Shown here one piece after another: positions 23,501 to 31,017 of a DNA stretch of 33,287 nt. The stretch lies in contig JAVBPP010000095.1 in NCBI GenBank assembly GCA_031549535.1, positions 1-33,287 of the forward strand, written 5' to 3'. The translations under genes were made by a program, and so were the position numbers. Origin of the DNA: JAVBPP01 sp031549535. GTDB lineage: Bacteria; Bacillota; Clostridia; Oscillospirales; Acutalibacteraceae. The first letter of the stretch is position 1. Every line of letters starts with the position of its first letter. The notes below the pieces were generated by a model that worked only from the letters and a program-made list of their open reading frames with translations, had not been told where the DNA came from and searched no databases.

Positions 23501-24409
23501 ATGTTGGCGATTTTTCAACAGCTTTTCGCAGCCATACTTGCATTTTTTATGGGGATATTCGGCTTGTTGCCCTACACCACAAGCGCGAACACGGCCTATG
23601 CAAGCACGAGCTCCGCGCAGAAGATGGATATCTATCTGCCCAAGGAAGCGAAAAACTCGGGCGAACCCACCAACGCGATTTTAATGATTCACGGCGGCGG
23701 TTGGATTGGCGGGGATAAGAGCAACTACACCGCAGCCTGCCGGGACTATGCTTCCCGCGGCTTTGTAACCGCGAGCATCAACTACCGCATGTTCAACAAT
23801 CTGAAGGGCATTAACCAGGATATCAGCTTTAACGACATGCTGGACGATATTGACGCAGCAATCAACAAGCTGTATGACGTCATGGTCAGCGAGGGTATTA
23901 CGCCCAATAAGCTCATCATCCTCGGCGCATCCGCCGGCGGACACCTGACACTGCTCTATGCCTACACGCGTCACGAAACCTGTAAAATTCCGATTGGCTT
24001 TATTATTGACGACGTCGGCCCGAGCGATTTTACGGATTACGGCTATATCGAAATGAGCGGCCAATCCGTTTTGCCGCTGATATCCATGCTGGTACAGCTC
24101 AATATTACGGAGCAGGATGTCTTGAACCAAATTCAGGCGCTCGCCGAATTCTCCCCCGTTTACCATGTCAGCCCCAACGTTCCGCCCACCATCATGCGCT
24201 ACGGCGGCAAGGATGAGCTTGTGCCCCTCTCCAACGGCGACAAGCTTGACGCCGCGCTGAGCGCAGCGGGTGTGCCGCATAGCTACTTTATCTATGCAAA
24301 CTCCGGCCACGGCCTGGAAAACATTGCCGACAAGCCGGGCACGGACTATGCGGTGAATCAGCAATATCTGAAGACCGTTGAAGCGTATCTGGAGCTTTAT
24401 ATGAAATAG
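23501..24409 (+). CDS. Exported alpha/beta hydrolase (carboxylesterase/lipase-like)
   Basis: A 302-residue esterase-like hydrolase. The N-terminus (LFAAILAFFMGIFGLLPY...NTAYAST) is a hydrophobic signal peptide or anchor, so the enzyme acts outside the membrane. HGGGW (64-68) forms the oxyanion loop, GASAGG carries nucleophile Ser144, and Asp238 (GGKDELVP) and His270 (SGHGLE) complete the triad. The pattern matches the BD-FAE/esterase group acting on small acyl esters or acetylated sugars; substrate unknown. The start follows AAAGGTGG; a TTG start at 23477 is less likely. A single-gene unit with its own promoter and terminator. Confidence 0.85.
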   Translation: MLAIFQQLFAAILAFFMGIFGLLPYTTSANTAYASTSSAQKMDIYLPKEAKNSGEPTNAILMIHGGGWIGGDKSNYTAACRDYASRGFVTASINYRMFNNLKGINQDISFNDMLDDIDAAINKLYDVMVSEGITPNKLIILGASAGGHLTLLYAYTRHETCKIPIGFIIDDVGPSDFTDYGYIEMSGQSVLPLISMLVQLNITEQDVLNQIQALAEFSPVYHVSPNVPPTIMRYGGKDELVPLSNGDKLDAALSAAGVPHSYFIYANSGHGLENIADKPGTDYAVNQQYLKTVEAYLELYMK

Positions 24410-24430
24410 CGTTTTCCGGAACACAGAAAG

Positions 24431-24464
24431 TGGCTCGCGCACGAAAAAGTGCGCGAGCCATTTT
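24431..24464. terminator. Hairpin terminator between convergent hydrolase and protease genes
   Basis: TGGCTCGCGCAC pairs perfectly with GTGCGCGAGCCA across a GAAAAA loop, followed by TTTT on the plus strand and CTTT on the minus strand. It can serve both convergent genes. Confidence 0.82.
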
Positions 24465-24498
24465 ACAATTGGCCGCTTTCGCCATTACCGTCTTTGCC

Positions 24499-26214
24499 TC
24501 ACTGCAAACTCATTTGCTCAAAGGTATTAATCAAGTTCAGCTTACCGTAGCCCCACTGGCTGTCCGGATAGTGCTTGCCTTCGTCGCGGGTGCAGCCTTT
24601 AATCAAATAGGAACGCAGCAAAAAAGAATTCATCGGCAGGTTATTGCCCTGCACAACACCCCATTCCAGCATCAGGGCGCAGGCTCCCGCTGTGATGGCG
24701 GCGGAAACACTTGTGCCGCTCATGGCTGCCTGCTGGTTGCCGGGCAGCAAGCCCCCGACATTGACGCCGGGCGCAACCAAAACGGGCACCTGCCCCGGCA
24801 AGCGGGTGGGTCCCCAAGAGCTGGAAACATACAGGCTGTTGTTTAAGCTGTTATAAGCGCCGCAGGAAACGGAGCCGATGGCTGTCGCCGGGGAAAGCAC
24901 GGTATAATAAGGGTCCGGCGCAAGGAATTCTACGCCGGGCGCAACCATATCCGTGATGGGCAGCCAGGCGTGGTAGGTTCCGTTAACAATATTATCTCCG
25001 TAAATGGCAACCTTCCAAATGCCCGGAGTGGGTTCCATTAGTCTCACAATTGTCAGTTGTTCCCCCGTGCCCTGCGTGGGAAAAATATAGCTCACTTGGA
25101 CAATTGACTTTTCCAGCACCAGCTTGGATTCCGCCTGCAGCCCGGCTTTAAACGGAATGCGCCCCACGGTTTCGCCCGCCGGCGAGGTTACCGAAATAGA
25201 AAAACGGTCGGATGCGGAGTTCCACAGCGAAAGAAAAATATTGGATTCCGGGCCTGCGGAGCGCAGCTCCAGCGTATCGGATGCCCCGCTTTGACTGATA
25301 ATCCCCGAAGCGTGGTGGCGCATGTTGCTTTCGTTCCCGGCTGCGGTGCAGATTGCAACGCCATCCAAATGCGCTACGGAGGTAACATAGGCTTCCAGGG
25401 TGCCCAAGCCATCGTGGGTACCAAAGTTTGTGCCCACGCCAACGGCAATGGCTACCGGCCTGCCCAAAGCCAATGCCCGCTCCAGAATAAATTGAATGCC
25501 CAGCATCAAATCACTGGATTCAAACACACTCTCCTGCTCCGGCGGTACCAGATAGTAGTCCAAATAATACGGGCTTGCCTTTTTTAATTTTACCGCAATG
25601 ATATCTGCGTCCGGAGCCGCGCCGATATAGGCGCTGTCTTCATGGCTCCCCGCCACACTGGCCAGAAAGGTGCCGTGCCCAACCGTATCCCGGGAGGGCA
25701 CAACGGAATAGGGTTGGGCGCTTTGCAGTGCTTCATTGATTTGCTGGTGCGAATACTCCGTTCCATAAAAATAGCCCTCCGGCGCATCCCCGCTTATGCT
25801 CTGGTCCCAGAGGGAGAGCACCTTGCTTGTGCCATCCTCATATTGAAAGGCCGGCAGCGTGTAATCAATACCCGTGTCCACAAAACCCAGCAGCACGCCG
25901 TTGCCGCGTAAATCCAGATAGGGCTGGTTTTGCACCTGTATGATGCCGGCAGCCTCTAAATCGTGCCGCTCCATGAGCCCCATGGCAAGCGGCAGCAGAT
26001 TAAATTCACTGCCGCCGATTTCCTTGGCCAAAACCGGCAAATCCTCCTGATATAAATAGGCCACAACATAATTCCCAGCCTTTTTACCAAGTTGCACATA
26101 ATTGACATCCGCAAAATATTTTGCAACTTGTCGATTATAGGGGACGATGATATCAATGATATCCGGGTCTTGAACTAAGGCTTCAATAGGAATTCCTCTG
26201 ATATCTCTGGGCAT
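24499..26214 (-). CDS. Csp-like subtilisin-family (S8) serine protease
   Basis: A 571-residue subtilase of the clostridial Csp group, whose members process the cortex hydrolase SleC during spore germination or act as pseudoprotease germinant sensors. There is no secretion signal; residues 1-90 look like the short prodomain (IDIIVPYN...VAYLYQEDLPVLA). The triad is complete: Asp113 (FVDTGID), His180 (VGHGTFLAS) and Ser502 (SGTSVSAA). A large jelly-roll-like insertion (about 310-440) lies between the His and Ser parts, as in CspB. The intact triad argues for an active enzyme rather than a CspC-type sensor. GGAGAG precedes the ATG. It follows a small aromatic-rich gene by 15 bp and probably shares its transcript. 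Confidence 0.85.
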   Translation of the reverse strand: MPRDIRGIPIEALVQDPDIIDIIVPYNRQVAKYFADVNYVQLGKKAGNYVVAYLYQEDLPVLAKEIGGSEFNLLPLAMGLMERHDLEAAGIIQVQNQPYLDLRGNGVLLGFVDTGIDYTLPAFQYEDGTSKVLSLWDQSISGDAPEGYFYGTEYSHQQINEALQSAQPYSVVPSRDTVGHGTFLASVAGSHEDSAYIGAAPDADIIAVKLKKASPYYLDYYLVPPEQESVFESSDLMLGIQFILERALALGRPVAIAVGVGTNFGTHDGLGTLEAYVTSVAHLDGVAICTAAGNESNMRHHASGIISQSGASDTLELRSAGPESNIFLSLWNSASDRFSISVTSPAGETVGRIPFKAGLQAESKLVLEKSIVQVSYIFPTQGTGEQLTIVRLMEPTPGIWKVAIYGDNIVNGTYHAWLPITDMVAPGVEFLAPDPYYTVLSPATAIGSVSCGAYNSLNNSLYVSSSWGPTRLPGQVPVLVAPGVNVGGLLPGNQQAAMSGTSVSAAITAGACALMLEWGVVQGNNLPMNSFLLRSYLIKGCTRDEGKHYPDSQWGYGKLNLINTFEQMSLQ

Positions 26215-26229
26215 AGGAAGACACTCTCC

Positions 26230-26493
26230 TTACAAAAAACTGTCCAAACGCGAAAGCTCCAGCGCGGTGTAACGCCAGCGATCCACATTCCAATAATAGC
26301 CTTCCAGCGTTTGTTGCGTCACTGCGGTCGGAAAAAACCAAAAATTTTGGCCGTCCCGGAGCCAAAGATAGATTTGCAGATAGCAGGCTTGCCGCAAAAA
26401 TTCCACCGTGGCGAAATGAAAATCCGGGCAATAGGGCGGCGCAAACGGGGGCGGTGCCTGCGCGGGGAGACGTTGTCTGTGGGATAACGGCAC
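26230..26493 (-). CDS. Small aromatic-rich protein encoded before the Csp-like protease
   Basis: An 87-residue protein with a proline-rich start and a core rich in Trp, Tyr and Phe (LQIYLWLRDGQNFWFFPTAV, then GYYWNVDRWRYTALEL). Similar short proteins with a WLRxGQxFWFxPT core are common in spore-forming Clostridia, without known function. The start is GTG at 26493: GAGG stands seven or eight bases upstream, and the longer reading in the same frame enters the palindromic element at 26517-26674. It is 15 bp from the protease gene, so a spore-related role is a reasonable guess. Confidence 0.65.
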   Translation of the reverse strand: MPLSHRQRLPAQAPPPFAPPYCPDFHFATVEFLRQACYLQIYLWLRDGQNFWFFPTAVTQQTLEGYYWNVDRWRYTALELSRLDSFL

Positions 26494-26516
26494 GGTAATC
26501 ACCTCGCCTATAAGTA

Positions 26517-26674
26517 ATGCTAATCCCAAGCAGAAACCTTGATATCTTTGCGGTCTTTTTCGCGCTGTGCATTGTTGTCCTCCTTGCCGGACAAGAGTCC
26601 GGCAGCGTCGTCCGCCGCGCACAACGCGAAAAATCCACGCAAATCTATTCGAGTTTTCTACTTGGAATTAGTAT
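26517..26674. mobile_element. 158-bp near-continuous palindrome with ATACCAAT-like ends
   Basis: The element runs from ATGCTAATCCCAAG to CTTGGAATTAGTAT. Arms pair almost throughout: CAGAAAC/GTTTTCTAC, TTTGCGG/CCACGCAAA and TTTTTCGCG/CGCGAAAAA, with GCCGGAC-AAGA-GTCCGGC in the centre. Ends resemble the ATACCAAT family, but the interior differs. It sits 24 bp upstream of the small gene's start, so it forms or replaces that gene's leader. Confidence 0.72.
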
Positions 26675-26793
26675 TATGACCCCAACCGTGGAAATATGAC
26701 ACGCGGAAAAGTGGCAAGTGGTACTTTCCTTTTTCAAAGCCCTATGCTATACTTTGTTTCTATAGAAAAATTGCAGAGAAGGGACGATACAAT

Positions 26794-28596
26794 ATGGCAA
26801 AAGCAAAAATCGGTATTCGCCCGGTGATTGACGGGCGCTGGGGCGGCATCCGCGAGGGTTTGGAAGAAAAAACCCGGAGCATGGCGCAAATGGCCAAGGA
26901 GCTCATAGAGGCAACTGTATGTTATTCTGACGGTTCGCCCATGGAATGCGTGATTTCCCCCTGCACCATCGGCGGCGGAGCGGAAGCCGCGAAATGCGCG
27001 GAATTCTTTGCGACACAAAATGTCTGCGCAACCCTTTCCGTCACCCCCTGCTGGTGCTACGGCAGTGAAACAATGGATCTTGACCCCCTGACCATTAAGG
27101 CCGTTTGGGGCTTTAACGGCACAGAGCGCCCGGGCGCCGTGTATCTGGCCGCCGTTATGGCGGCGCACGCCCAGCGCGGCCTGCCCGCGTTCTCCATCTA
27201 CGGCAGAGATGTGCAGGATTTGGAGGATAACACCATTCCCTGCGATGTGCAGGAAAAAATTCTGCGTTTTGCGCGCTGCGCGGCGGCAGTCGGCCAGATC
27301 CGCGGTAAGGCCTATGTGGGCATCGGCGCGGTTTCCATGGGTATCGCCGGCTCCTTCTGCGACGCGGACTTTATGCAGGAATACTTCGGCCTGCGTGCGG
27401 AATGGGTGGACATGAGCGAGGTCATTCGCCGCGAAAAGCTGGGTATTTATGACAAGGCCGAATATGAAAAGGCTCTTGCCTGGGTCAAGAAAAACTGCCC
27501 GGAGGGCAAGGACTTTAACAAAAATCCCCACAGCCGCGCCGAAAAGGACGCCGAGTGGGAATTTGTTGTGAAAATGAGCCTAATTTGCCGCGATATTTTG
27601 CTGGGCAACGAAAAGCTGAACGAGGTGAAAGCCGAAGGCATTGCGGCGCAGGTCAGCGGGCCGAAGGACGGCTGGCACGAGGAGGCGTTGGGCAGAAACG
27701 CCATACTCGGCGGCTTCCAGGGGCAGCGCATGTGGACGGATTTTATGCCCAACTGCGACTTCCCCGAGGCCATTTTAAACTCCTCTTTCGACTGGAACGG
27801 CAAGCGTGAGCCCCTGACCTTTGCAACGGAAAATGACGGCTTGAACGGTCTTTCCATGCTCGTGGGCAAGCTGCTCACCGGCACGGCGAGCGTGTTTGCG
27901 GATGTGCGCACCTATTGGAGCCCCGAGGCCATTGAACGCGTCACCGGCAAAAAGCCGGAGGGCAAGGCGGCGGGCGGCTTTATCCACCTGATCAACTCCG
28001 GCGCGGCCGCGCTGGACGGCACGGGCGTTTCCAAGGACGAAAACGGCAAGCCCTGCATCAAAAAATGGTGGGAAGTCAATGACGCGGACATTGACGCCAT
28101 GCTAGGGGTTACGGACTGGTGCCCGGCGAACAATGAATATTTCCGGGGCGGCGGGTTCTCCTCCCACTTCAAAACCCGCGCTGAAATGCCGGTTACGATG
28201 ATTCGATTTAACATGGTGAAGGGTGTCGGCCCTGTGCTGCAAATTGCGGAGGGTTACACGGTGACGTTGCCGGATGAGATTCACAACAAGCTTGATTTGC
28301 GTACCGACCCGACCTGGCCGACCACCTGGTTTGTGCCGAACACGGTGGGCGACGGCGCGTTCCGCGATGTTTATAGCGTGATGGCCAACTGGGGCGCAAA
28401 CCACGGCTCCTACACCTACGGCCACATCGGTGCGGATCTGATTACGCTGGCAAGCATGCTGCGCATCCCGGTTTCCATGCATAATGTTTGCGCGAGCGAA
28501 GTCTATCGCCCGCACGCCTGGGCGGCTTTCGGCACACAGGACAGCGAAAGCGCGGACTACAGAGCCTGCGCGGCTTACGGCGCGCTGTATCGTTAG
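26794..28596 (+). CDS. fucI: L-fucose isomerase
   Basis: A 600-residue enzyme converting L-fucose to L-fuculose in the cytoplasm, the entry step of fucose catabolism. The catalytic metal ligands are at Glu346 (ATENDGLNG), Asp370 (FADVRTYW) and His537 (ANWGANHG), each exactly nine positions later than Glu337, Asp361 and His528 of the E. coli enzyme. Other family blocks, GGFQGQRMWTD, SSFDWNGKREP and EYFRGGGFSS, are intact. A TATACT -10 box lies at 26748-26753 with a poor -35; an inverted repeat GGAAAAGT/ACTTTCC (26705-26729) overlaps the -35 region and may bind a regulator. AGAAGGGA precedes the ATG. No fuculokinase or aldolase gene is in this window. Confidence 0.96.
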   Translation: MAKAKIGIRPVIDGRWGGIREGLEEKTRSMAQMAKELIEATVCYSDGSPMECVISPCTIGGGAEAAKCAEFFATQNVCATLSVTPCWCYGSETMDLDPLTIKAVWGFNGTERPGAVYLAAVMAAHAQRGLPAFSIYGRDVQDLEDNTIPCDVQEKILRFARCAAAVGQIRGKAYVGIGAVSMGIAGSFCDADFMQEYFGLRAEWVDMSEVIRREKLGIYDKAEYEKALAWVKKNCPEGKDFNKNPHSRAEKDAEWEFVVKMSLICRDILLGNEKLNEVKAEGIAAQVSGPKDGWHEEALGRNAILGGFQGQRMWTDFMPNCDFPEAILNSSFDWNGKREPLTFATENDGLNGLSMLVGKLLTGTASVFADVRTYWSPEAIERVTGKKPEGKAAGGFIHLINSGAAALDGTGVSKDENGKPCIKKWWEVNDADIDAMLGVTDWCPANNEYFRGGGFSSHFKTRAEMPVTMIRFNMVKGVGPVLQIAEGYTVTLPDEIHNKLDLRTDPTWPTTWFVPNTVGDGAFRDVYSVMANWGANHGSYTYGHIGADLITLASMLRIPVSMHNVCASEVYRPHAWAAFGTQDSESADYRACAAYGALYR

Positions 28597-28615
28597 GTTG
28601 AGATAATAAATTAAG

Positions 28616-28638
28616 GGGGCAGGCCGTTGGTCTGCCCC
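28616..28638 (+). repeat. Intercistronic hairpin between fucI and the GH18 gene
   Basis: A 10-bp stem (GGGGCAGGCC with GGTCTGCCCC, one G-U pair) closed by a 3-nt loop. No T-run follows, so it is more likely a processing or stability element than a terminator. Its GGGGCAG core is shared with the stem at 30947-30977. Confidence 0.55.
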
Positions 28639-28664
28639 TGTGTAGTCGTGATAGGAGATGCATT

Positions 28665-29681
28665 ATGCCAAACGCTTATATTTGCCACAGCTATATCCCC
28701 GGTGCAAATCTGCAGTCGGAAACGGTGCGAGCCATTGTTTTCGGAAACATTACCCACGCAAATATTGCGTTTTCCACCGTGGAGCGGGACGCCTCCGGCG
28801 CATTTGTGCCGTTTGTTTCGCAGGCAGTGCGTGCCGGAATCCGGTTGGTGCAGCAGGAAATCCGGCGGCAAAAGGCCGAAACAAAGCTATTGATTTCCAT
28901 CGGCGGCTATCAGGCCGGCAATTTCTGTGAGAGCTGCCGGAGCGAGGACGCACGCGCCGCCTTTGCCGCCGCCTGCCTGGAAATCCTGCGGGAAACCGGC
29001 ATTGACGGCATAGATCTGGATTGGGAGTTTCCCGGCTACCCCACCGGCGGCATCTCCTGCTGCCCGCATTGCCGGGAGGATTACATCCTGCTCTGTAAAG
29101 AAATCCGCGCCGTAATCGGCACGGACAGGCTGCTGACCTGCGCGGTCGGCTCCCATTTGTATCAGGACATGGATTACAGCGCATTGAATCCGCTGTTTGA
29201 CTATGTGAACGTCATGACCTATGACATGAACCAAAGCGCCCACAGCGCGTTTTCCAAAACGACGCTCACGATGCAGCTCTGGGCGGAATACGCCTTTGAT
29301 AAAGCAAAACTGGTGCTGGGCATCCCCTTTTATTCGCGCTGTGAAAATGAGGTCTACGAATGGAAAGGGTACCGCGAACTGATGGAACTTCTACGCGCGG
29401 GTAAGGCGGAACTGTTGCAGGAAGATGATCAGGACTTTGTTCTGCTGGACGGAAACCGCCTTTCTCTCGACACGCCGCAATCCATCGCCCGCAAGGTGCA
29501 ATGGGTGAAAGAAAACGGCTTCGCAGGCGTATTCAACTGGCAGGAGACCACGGACGACGGCGGCGCCCTGCGCAGGGCGATGGCGGAGATTATTACTCCT
29601 GCACCAAACAGTAGTAAAAATTTTGCGGGTCAAAATCCCATACATCCAAGCATTTCGACCCGCAAAAATAACTACTGCTAA
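28665..29681 (+). CDS. Cytosolic GH18-family glycosidase
   Basis: A 338-residue glycoside hydrolase family 18 protein (chitinase/endo-N-acetylglucosaminidase fold). The substrate-site strand reads KLLISIGGYQ, and the DxxDxDxE signature is intact (GIDGIDLDWEF: Asp114, Asp117, Asp119, Glu121 as acid). VNVMTYDM and VFNWQETTDDGG are the later barrel motifs. No signal peptide, so it acts on internalised GlcNAc-containing glycans or in spores. About the last 30 residues, after RRAMAEI, are encoded by a palindromic element (29590-29699) and are unlike the family. AGGAG precedes the ATG. It follows fucI by 68 bp and is probably cotranscribed. Confidence 0.86.
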   Translation: MPNAYICHSYIPGANLQSETVRAIVFGNITHANIAFSTVERDASGAFVPFVSQAVRAGIRLVQQEIRRQKAETKLLISIGGYQAGNFCESCRSEDARAAFAAACLEILRETGIDGIDLDWEFPGYPTGGISCCPHCREDYILLCKEIRAVIGTDRLLTCAVGSHLYQDMDYSALNPLFDYVNVMTYDMNQSAHSAFSKTTLTMQLWAEYAFDKAKLVLGIPFYSRCENEVYEWKGYRELMELLRAGKAELLQEDDQDFVLLDGNRLSLDTPQSIARKVQWVKENGFAGVFNWQETTDDGGALRRAMAEIITPAPNSSKNFAGQNPIHPSISTRKNNYC

Positions 29682-29699
29682 GTGCCGGAGCAATAATAA
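29590..29699. mobile_element. 110-bp palindromic element covering the GH18 gene's 3' end
   Basis: Arms CAGTAGTAAAAATTTTGCGG (from 29609) and CCGCAAAAATAACTACTG (to 29677) pair with few mismatches, and pairing continues outward to TTATTACTCC (29590) and GGAGCAATAATAA (29699) with a small gap. The termini differ from the ATACCAAT family. The GH18 stop codon at 29679-29681 lies inside the right arm. Confidence 0.68.
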
Positions 29700-29727
29700 G
29701 TAATATTCTACAGAAGGTTTTGATGTT

Positions 29728-30234
29728 ATGTGTGAAAACTTTTGCCGCATTCCTTCCCCGCTCGGGGAGATCACTCTGGCCGGGGCGGGCGACGCGCTGA
29801 CCGGGCTTTGGTTTGCCGGACAGGCCTATTTTGCGGCCACCCTCCCCGCAGACGCATGCGAGGGGGAATTGCCTGTTTTTGATGAAACGCGCCGTTGGCT
29901 GGACTGTTATTTCAGCGGCGGGCTTCCATCGTTTTGCCCCAAACTCGCCCCGCAGGGCAGCGCGTTCCGCCGCGCGGTTTGGGATATCCTGCTGCAGATT
30001 CCGCGCGGAAGCGTCATGACTTACGGCGCAATCGCCGCACGGCTCTCCAAGCAAGAGGGTGGAAACCCCACTTCCGCGAGGGCGGTCGGCGGCGCTGTTG
30101 CACATAATCCCATTTCCATCCTCATCCCCTGTCACCGCGTCATCGGCGCAAACGGCAGCCTGACGGGTTACGCGGGCGGGCTGGAGCGCAAGACGGCGCT
30201 GCTGCGCCTGGAGGGCTATCTTGGAACGGATTGA
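29728..30234 (+). CDS. ogt: Methylated-DNA-protein-cysteine methyltransferase
   Basis: A 168-residue suicide DNA-repair protein that transfers the methyl group from O6-methylguanine to its own Cys135 in IPCHRVI. FRRAVWDILLQIPRGSVMTYGAIA is the DNA-binding helix-turn-helix entry, and ARAVGGAVAHNP precedes the active site. The length suits the Ogt type without an Ada domain. AGAAGG is a weak ribosome site. Its stop overlaps the start of rsuA by 14 bp. Confidence 0.94.
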   Translation: MCENFCRIPSPLGEITLAGAGDALTGLWFAGQAYFAATLPADACEGELPVFDETRRWLDCYFSGGLPSFCPKLAPQGSAFRRAVWDILLQIPRGSVMTYGAIAARLSKQEGGNPTSARAVGGAVAHNPISILIPCHRVIGANGSLTGYAGGLERKTALLRLEGYLGTD

Positions 30235-30928
30235 CAAGCTGCTCAGCCAAGGCTGCAACCTCTCCCGCCGGGAGGCGAAGGAACTGCTGCGCGGGGGGCG
30301 GGTGCTGCTCAACGGCATGCCGGTGCGCGCGGCGGAGCAGCCCGTGGACAGGGAGGCGGACAGCGTTACAGTGGACGGAAAGCCGCTATCCCTGCGGGCG
30401 CATGTGTATCTGATGCTCAACAAACCCGCCGGAGTATTAAGCGCAGCACGCGATAACAAACAGCCGACGGTGTTGGATTTGCTTCCCGTCGCGCTGCGCC
30501 GCAAAGATTTGTTCCCCGCCGGGCGACTGGATAAGGATACAACCGGCCTGCTGCTGCTCACCAACGACGGCGATTTTGCCCACCGCATGTTATCCCCACG
30601 CAATCAGATCTATAAGCGCTATCGTATGCGCTTGGAGCACCCCGTCGGGCAAACGCAGGCAGACGCCCTGCTGCAGGGCATCACGCTGGCGGACGGCACA
30701 GCCTGTTTACCCGCCTTTTTGTTGCCGTTAGATGGGACGTATGCGGAAATTCGCATCTGCGAGGGAAAATTCCATCAGGTCAAGCGCATGATGCAGGCGC
30801 TTGGAAATACAGTTTTGGAGCTGGAAAGAACGCAAATCGGCGCACTGATTCTTGATTCTCTACTGCCGCCGGGTGCCTGCCGCATGCTCAGCGAACAGGA
30901 GGCGGGGTTGGTGTTTACAGCAATATAA
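30221..30928 (+). CDS. rsuA: 16S rRNA pseudouridine synthase, RsuA type
   Basis: A 235-residue enzyme expected to form pseudouridine at position 516 of 16S rRNA. Residues 1-55 are the S4 RNA-binding domain (RIDKLLSQGCNLSRREAKEL). The catalytic motif GRLDKDTTGLLLLTNDG has Asp104. EGKFHQVKRMM favours RsuA over the RluB/RluE types. It starts with TTG, preceded by GGAGGG within ogt, so the two are coupled. The stop codon shares its last base with the palindromic element that follows. Confidence 0.88.
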   Translation: MERIDKLLSQGCNLSRREAKELLRGGRVLLNGMPVRAAEQPVDREADSVTVDGKPLSLRAHVYLMLNKPAGVLSAARDNKQPTVLDLLPVALRRKDLFPAGRLDKDTTGLLLLTNDGDFAHRMLSPRNQIYKRYRMRLEHPVGQTQADALLQGITLADGTACLPAFLLPLDGTYAEIRICEGKFHQVKRMMQALGNTVLELERTQIGALILDSLLPPGACRMLSEQEAGLVFTAI

Positions 30929-31017
30929 TACCATCACCATTAATTACAGTGGGGCAGACACCAAGTCTGCCCCACTGCGCATGATCTTTTATTTACGCTT
31001 TGCTTGGAAATTGGTAT
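30928..31017. mobile_element. ATACCAAT-family element bridging rsuA and tpiA
   Basis: The element starts ATACCATCACCATTA at the last base of the rsuA stop and ends TTGGAAATTGGTAT within tpiA. Its right half, reverse-complemented (ATACCAATTTCCAAGCAAAG and onward), matches the left half of the 5649-5750 element over about 38 bases with few differences. Its centre is a 13-bp hairpin. Confidence 0.78.
30947..30977. terminator. Central hairpin of the rsuA-tpiA element, possible bidirectional terminator
   Basis: CAGTGGGGCAGAC pairs perfectly with GTCTGCCCCACTG across ACCAA. T-rich tails are poor on both sides, so termination may be incomplete, yet no other terminator separates these convergent genes. 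Confidence 0.5.
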
